A DNA stretch of 7,666 bases, from the NCBI GenBank assembly GCA_036271795.1, contig DATAZY010000045.1, positions 1 through 7,666 on the forward strand, read 5' to 3'. The translations under genes were made by a program, and so were the position numbers. This document shows positions 5,594 to 7,666 of this stretch, one piece after another. Numbering within the stretch: the stretch's first letter is position 1; every line of letters begins with the position of its first letter. Below the pieces are notes generated by a model that was not told where the DNA came from, made no database searches, and saw only the letters and a program-made list of their open reading frames with translations. The stretch comes from Galbitalea sp036271795. Its GTDB lineage: Bacteria > Actinomycetota > Actinomycetes > Actinomycetales > Microbacteriaceae.

Positions 5594-6475
5594 TCAGCTG
5601 GGAAGAGTGAACTCCGTGAACGAAAGCCACGCAGGGAAGTCCAGCAGATCGGGCACCAGCTCTCTCGTGCCGACGAAGTTGGCCTGGTAGGAGGGCGTCT
5701 CCGAGAACCAGCGGAACATATCGGCAGTGTCGCCGAACGAGGCTACAGCCTCAAGCGGCATGGCCTCATACCGGGCGGGCACATTCAGGTGAGTGCCGAT
5801 CGCGCTCGCAATCTGTCCACCGGTTAGTTCATCGCCCGCGATTTCGATGCTTTTTCCTTCGACTGCCGTGCCGCCTTTCAGGATCGCCGCGGCAGCCTTC
5901 CCAATATCCCGCACTGCGACCATCTGGAGCGTAACTCCGTCGGGCATTGGAAGCCGGACGACGAGTGCGCCATCTTCGAGGCTGACGCCAAATCCGAGGA
6001 GATTCTCCATAAAGAACACTGGCCGCAGGAACGTGGAGTGGAGACCCAGGGTGTCGATGTACTCCTCTACCCGCCGCTTGCTCTCGAAATGCGCGATTCC
6101 CGTATTCCGCTCCGCGCCGCCCACCGTACTAAACACGACGTGGGGAACGCCGACGCGTGCCGCCGCGTCCGCGATGGCCTTCCCTGCCGTCACCTCGACG
6201 TCCGTTCCGTCAATCGGCGTCGACATTGCGAACACTCCATCGACGCCGCTAAGTAGCGACTCCAGGGATGCAGGATCGGTCAGGTCGCCTTTGACGAGAT
6301 CAACCCCACGAGCCAGAAGAGCCTGGGCAGCAACCGATCCGGGATCGCGGACAAGTGCTCGCACACCGATCCCCTCGCCAACCAGGGCATCGACAACTGA
6401 GCCGCCCTGTTGTCCGGTGGCGCCGACGACTGCGACGCGGGACGCGGATGTGTTGGGTGCAAGACTTGTGTTCAT
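5594..6475 (-). CDS. NmrA-family NAD(P)-binding protein, possible quinone oxidoreductase
   Basis: The 293-residue protein is an atypical SDR of the NmrA/HSCARG/QOR2 group. The Rossmann motif is VAVVGATGQQGGSVV (14-28), with GxxGxxG at 18-24. R43 in RALVRDP suggests NADP binding. GDLTDPASLESLLSGVDGVF (63-82) is the conserved second acidic-loop region. HVVFSTVGGAERNTGIAHFESK (112-133) holds the K133 (FESKRRVEEYI) found where classical SDRs have the YxxxK lysine. Family members are either redox sensors that only bind NADP(H) or active NADPH:quinone reductases; pairing with a QOR gene and a MarR suggests the latter. The start at 6475 is fixed by GAGGAGG 5 nt upstream; a frame from 6511 would begin inside the promoter repeat. 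It is divergent from marR and very probably repressed by it. Confidence 0.88.
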   Translation of the reverse strand: MNTSLAPNTSASRVAVVGATGQQGGSVVDALVGEGIGVRALVRDPGSVAAQALLARGVDLVKGDLTDPASLESLLSGVDGVFAMSTPIDGTDVEVTAGKAIADAAARVGVPHVVFSTVGGAERNTGIAHFESKRRVEEYIDTLGLHSTFLRPVFFMENLLGFGVSLEDGALVVRLPMPDGVTLQMVAVRDIGKAAAAILKGGTAVEGKSIEIAGDELTGGQIASAIGTHLNVPARYEAMPLEAVASFGDTADMFRWFSETPSYQANFVGTRELVPDLLDFPAWLSFTEFTLPS

Positions 6476-6480
6476 GATGT

Positions 6481-6487
6481 CCTCCTC
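6481..6487 (-). promoter_or_regulatory. Ribosome binding site fixing the NmrA start at 6475
   Basis: The minus strand reads GAGGAGG with 5 nt to the ATG whose first base is 6475. It is the strongest Shine-Dalgarno sequence in the window. It excludes the in-frame ATG at 6511, which is part of the predicted -10 box. Confidence 0.75.
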
Positions 6488-6499
6488 GTGGACTGAATT

Positions 6500-6529
6500 C
6501 TGACAGAACATTAGCCGACTAACTATTAT
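6500..6529 (+). promoter_or_regulatory. Predicted marR promoter
   Basis: CTGACA (6500-6505) matches the -35 consensus at five of six positions, and TATTAT (6524-6529) matches the -10 at five of six, with an 18-nt spacer. The spacer carries the TTAGCC/GACTAA operator candidate, so marR should be autoregulated. Most of the -35 lies outside the 31-bp repeat. Confidence 0.65.
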
Positions 6530-6535
6530 TCCGAA
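6505..6535 (-). repeat. 31-bp promoter-operator repeat, left copy
   Basis: Read on the minus strand, this copy starts TTCGGAATAATAG and ends CTAATGTTCT. It is identical over 31 bp to the copy at 7047-7077, which reads on the plus strand; identity stops abruptly at both edges. The inner TTAGTC/GGCTAA (12 bp, 5 of 6 pairs match) is a likely MarR-dimer site. The copy faces the NmrA gene and lies 30 bp upstream of its start codon. Confidence 0.9.
6508..6535 (-). promoter_or_regulatory. Predicted NmrA-gene promoter inside the left repeat
   Basis: On the minus strand, TAATGT (6513-6508) fits TANNNT as the -10, and TTCGGA (6535-6530) stands 16 nt upstream as a weak -35. A start near 6501 would leave a leader of about 26 nt containing GAGGAGG. 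The putative operator overlaps the -10, so repressor binding would exclude RNA polymerase. Confidence 0.6.
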
Positions 6536-6543
6536 GGGTGCTC

Positions 6544-7041
6544 ATGGCCTCGTCCGAATGGCCAGGATCGATCGCGGCGAATCGCGCGCCAGGTTCTGCC
6601 GGCGCACTCATCCCCGCCATCGCCCGCGCACATCGCGCCATGGCGGAGAAACTGCTGCAAGGGACTGGACTGCGCACCGGTCAGGAACTGGTCATCATGC
6701 TGCTCGGCGACTCGCCTGGGCAGTCTCAATCGGCGATCACCAGGTGGCTCGGCGTCGAACCACCGACGACCGCCAAAATGCTCGCACGACTGGAGCGAGC
6801 GGGGTTTGTTCAGCGAGTGCGATCGGCCGACGATCGTCGCGTTGTGCTCGTCAGTCTCACCGACAAGGGTCAGTCACTTCATCATCGGGTCGGCGAAATG
6901 TGGAACGAGCTGAACGCAATTCCCACGGCCGGATTCAATCAGACGGATCAGCTCGAGCTTGACCGGCTACTGCTTCGAGTGTTGGGAAACCTCAGCCCAG
7001 AAACTCCGGACGAAACTCTGATCGTGGACCTCGACTGCTGA
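6544..7041 (+). CDS. MarR family transcriptional regulator
   Basis: This 165-residue winged-helix regulator has an N-terminal dimer helix about 20-40 (GALIPAIARAHRAMAEKLLQ), then TGLRTGQELVIMLLGDSPGQSQSAITRWLGVEP to 73 (helices before and through the first HTH helix). The recognition helix is PTTAKMLARLERAGFVQR (74-91), the wing SADDRRVVLVSLTDKG (94-109) carries the family DxR at D96-R98, and C-terminal dimerisation helices follow. ATG 6544 is preferred over GTG 6538 because GAAGGG lies 5 nt upstream, although the GTG could be used by a leaderless transcript. The only cysteine is the last residue, C165; if the protein senses oxidants or quinones by thiol chemistry, that residue is the sole candidate. 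It lies between two reductase genes and is bracketed by the 31-bp repeats that carry their promoters. Confidence 0.93.
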   Translation: MASSEWPGSIAANRAPGSAGALIPAIARAHRAMAEKLLQGTGLRTGQELVIMLLGDSPGQSQSAITRWLGVEPPTTAKMLARLERAGFVQRVRSADDRRVVLVSLTDKGQSLHHRVGEMWNELNAIPTAGFNQTDQLELDRLLLRVLGNLSPETPDETLIVDLDC

Positions 7042-7046
7042 GGCAT

Positions 7047-7074
7047 TTCGGAATAATAGTTAGTCGGCTAATGT
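7047..7074 (+). promoter_or_regulatory. Predicted quinone reductase promoter inside the right repeat
   Basis: TTCGGA (7047-7052) as weak -35 and TAATGT (7069-7074) as -10 are spaced 16 nt, exactly as in front of the NmrA gene. A start near 7081 leaves a leader of about 30 nt with AAGGAG at 7094-7099. Overlap of the operator with the -10 predicts the same MarR control for both reductase genes. Confidence 0.6.
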
Positions 7075-7077
7075 TCT
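7047..7077 (+). repeat. 31-bp promoter-operator repeat, right copy
   Basis: Starting 5 nt after the marR stop, this is an exact inverted copy of 6505-6535, orientated toward the quinone reductase gene. It contains the same TTAGTCGGCTAA operator candidate (7060-7071) and the same TAATGT. Unlike the left copy it has no CTGACA -35 for the opposite strand: the equivalent hexamer is CCAGAA. Confidence 0.9.
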
Positions 7078-7110
7078 TCTGGACACGGTTCTGAAGGAGA
7101 TGGCGTAATC

Positions 7111-7666
7111 ATGAAGGCAGTCCAAATCAACTCGTATGGAGACATCGACGTTCTCGAGGTCCGCGAGGTACCCCGGCCCACACCGGGATCGGGTGAGGTT
7201 CTGGTCCAGGTCAAGGCGGCCGGCATCGTAGTCAGCGAGGCTGTGCTTCGCACCGGCGCCGTTCAACACATATTCCCGTTGACATTCCCTTCCGGCCAGG
7301 GCAGCGATTTTGCAGGGCTGGTGGCCGAGCTCGGTTCGGGCGTTAGTGAATTCGATGTCGGCGATGAAGTCATCGGCTTCTCGAGCCGCCGATCCAGCCA
7401 TGCGGAGTACGTAGTGGTGCCCTCAGATCAGCTCACTCCGAAGCCATCCGCCATGTCCTGGGATGTTGCCGGCTCGCTCTACGTCGCAGGGGTCACCGCC
7501 TACGCTGCGGTGCGATCCGTGCATCTCACGCCGGAAGACACCGTCGCTGTCGCGGGGGCAGCTGGCGGTGTCGGCTCGATCGCGATCCAACTCGCGAAGC
7601 GCACAAGAGCCACGGTGCTCGGAATCGCTGGAGCAGCCAACGATACGTGGCTCTCTAAACATGGCG
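7111..7666 (+). CDS. NADPH:quinone reductase / zeta-crystallin-type MDR oxidoreductase (3' end beyond window)
   Basis: The first 185 codons of a medium-chain dehydrogenase/reductase are present and the frame is open to the window end. The GroES-like N-terminal domain begins MKAVQINSYGDIDVLEVREV, with GEVLVQVKAAGI (28-39) and FPSGQGSDFAGLV (59-71). The GSDFAG form, instead of the zinc-ligand GHE motif, marks the zinc-free quinone reductase group. VGDEVIGF is at 83-90. The Rossmann motif AGAAGGVGSIAIQLAK is at 148-163. It likely reduces quinones or electrophilic alkenes with NADPH. AAGGAG lies 11 nt before ATG 7111, slightly long; an ATG at 7100 runs into a stop at once. It is transcribed from the right-hand 31-bp repeat, so it should be co-regulated with the NmrA gene by MarR. 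Domain completeness at the 3' end cannot be checked. Confidence 0.9.
   Translation, partial: MKAVQINSYGDIDVLEVREVPRPTPGSGEVLVQVKAAGIVVSEAVLRTGAVQHIFPLTFPSGQGSDFAGLVAELGSGVSEFDVGDEVIGFSSRRSSHAEYVVVPSDQLTPKPSAMSWDVAGSLYVAGVTAYAAVRSVHLTPEDTVAVAGAAGGVGSIAIQLAKRTRATVLGIAGAANDTWLSKHG

Noticed and set aside
5793..6503. 236-codon plus-strand frame opposite the NmrA gene
   Set aside because: The composition is dominated by Ser, Pro, Thr and Arg, as expected for the antisense frame of a high-GC gene. The NmrA reading has all its family motifs.
6476..6511. N-terminal extension of the NmrA protein to the ATG at 6511
   Set aside because: That ATG is part of the predicted -10 box inside the 31-bp repeat, and the strongest ribosome binding site points to 6475.
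6505..7077. A small transposon or MITE-like element with 31-bp terminal inverted repeats around marR
   Set aside because: The interior encodes only marR, there is no transposase, and the flanks (TCTGAC on the left, TCTGGA on the right) share only four bases rather than a clean target duplication. The repeats also have an obvious promoter-operator role.
7060..7401. Minus-strand 113-codon frame at the right end
   Set aside because: It is opposite the clear quinone reductase coding sequence and overlaps the right promoter repeat; it has no recognisable domain.

Overview
The window looks like ordinary chromosomal DNA of a moderately high-GC actinomycete. The signs are the codon use, several leaderless-type promoters, and the families present: VanY-like carboxypeptidase, TetR with a divergent FAD monooxygenase, and MarR with NmrA and quinone reductases. 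I cannot name the genus. I see no tRNA, rRNA, CRISPR array, transposase or phage gene.

Layout. Positions 1-88 (-) hold the first codons of a DMT/EamA-type transporter. Three small (+) genes follow: a multi-pass membrane protein of unknown function (184-693), a membrane-anchored M15B/VanY-type D-Ala-D-Ala carboxypeptidase (742-1575) and a DUF1905 protein (1597-1896). Each of the three has a TANNNT hexamer exactly 6 nt before its start codon, the signature of leaderless transcription. Next is a small (-) ferredoxin-like (ABM/DUF1330-like) protein (1984-2274), divergent from a classical SDR (2390-3118, +). The SDR converges on a (-) FAD-dependent monooxygenase (3147-4322). The monooxygenase is divergent from a TetR regulator (4404-5006, +), and a perfect 7+4+7 palindrome between them is the likely TetR operator. 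A VOC/glyoxalase-fold gene (5103-5552, +) follows tetR and converges on an NmrA-type NAD(P)-binding protein (5594-6475, -). A MarR regulator (6544-7041, +) lies between the NmrA gene and a zeta-crystallin-type NADPH:quinone reductase (7111 to the window end, +; truncated by the window).

The most interesting part is the right-hand module. A 31-bp sequence occurs twice as a perfect inverted repeat, at 6505-6535 and 7047-7077, with marR between the copies. Each copy points outward and serves as the promoter of the neighbouring reductase gene. Each carries a TTAGTC/GGCTAA near-palindrome overlapping a TAATGT -10 box. The left copy also holds the marR -10 on the other strand. The simplest reading is one MarR dimer repressing nmrA, marR and qor through two copies of one promoter-operator cassette, as a quinone/electrophile-type response. 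The MarR protein has a single cysteine, and it is its last residue.

Overall the window reads as a run of accessory detoxification and redox genes (SDR, FAD monooxygenase, VOC, NmrA, QOR) with two local one-component regulators whose operators can be read directly from the DNA.
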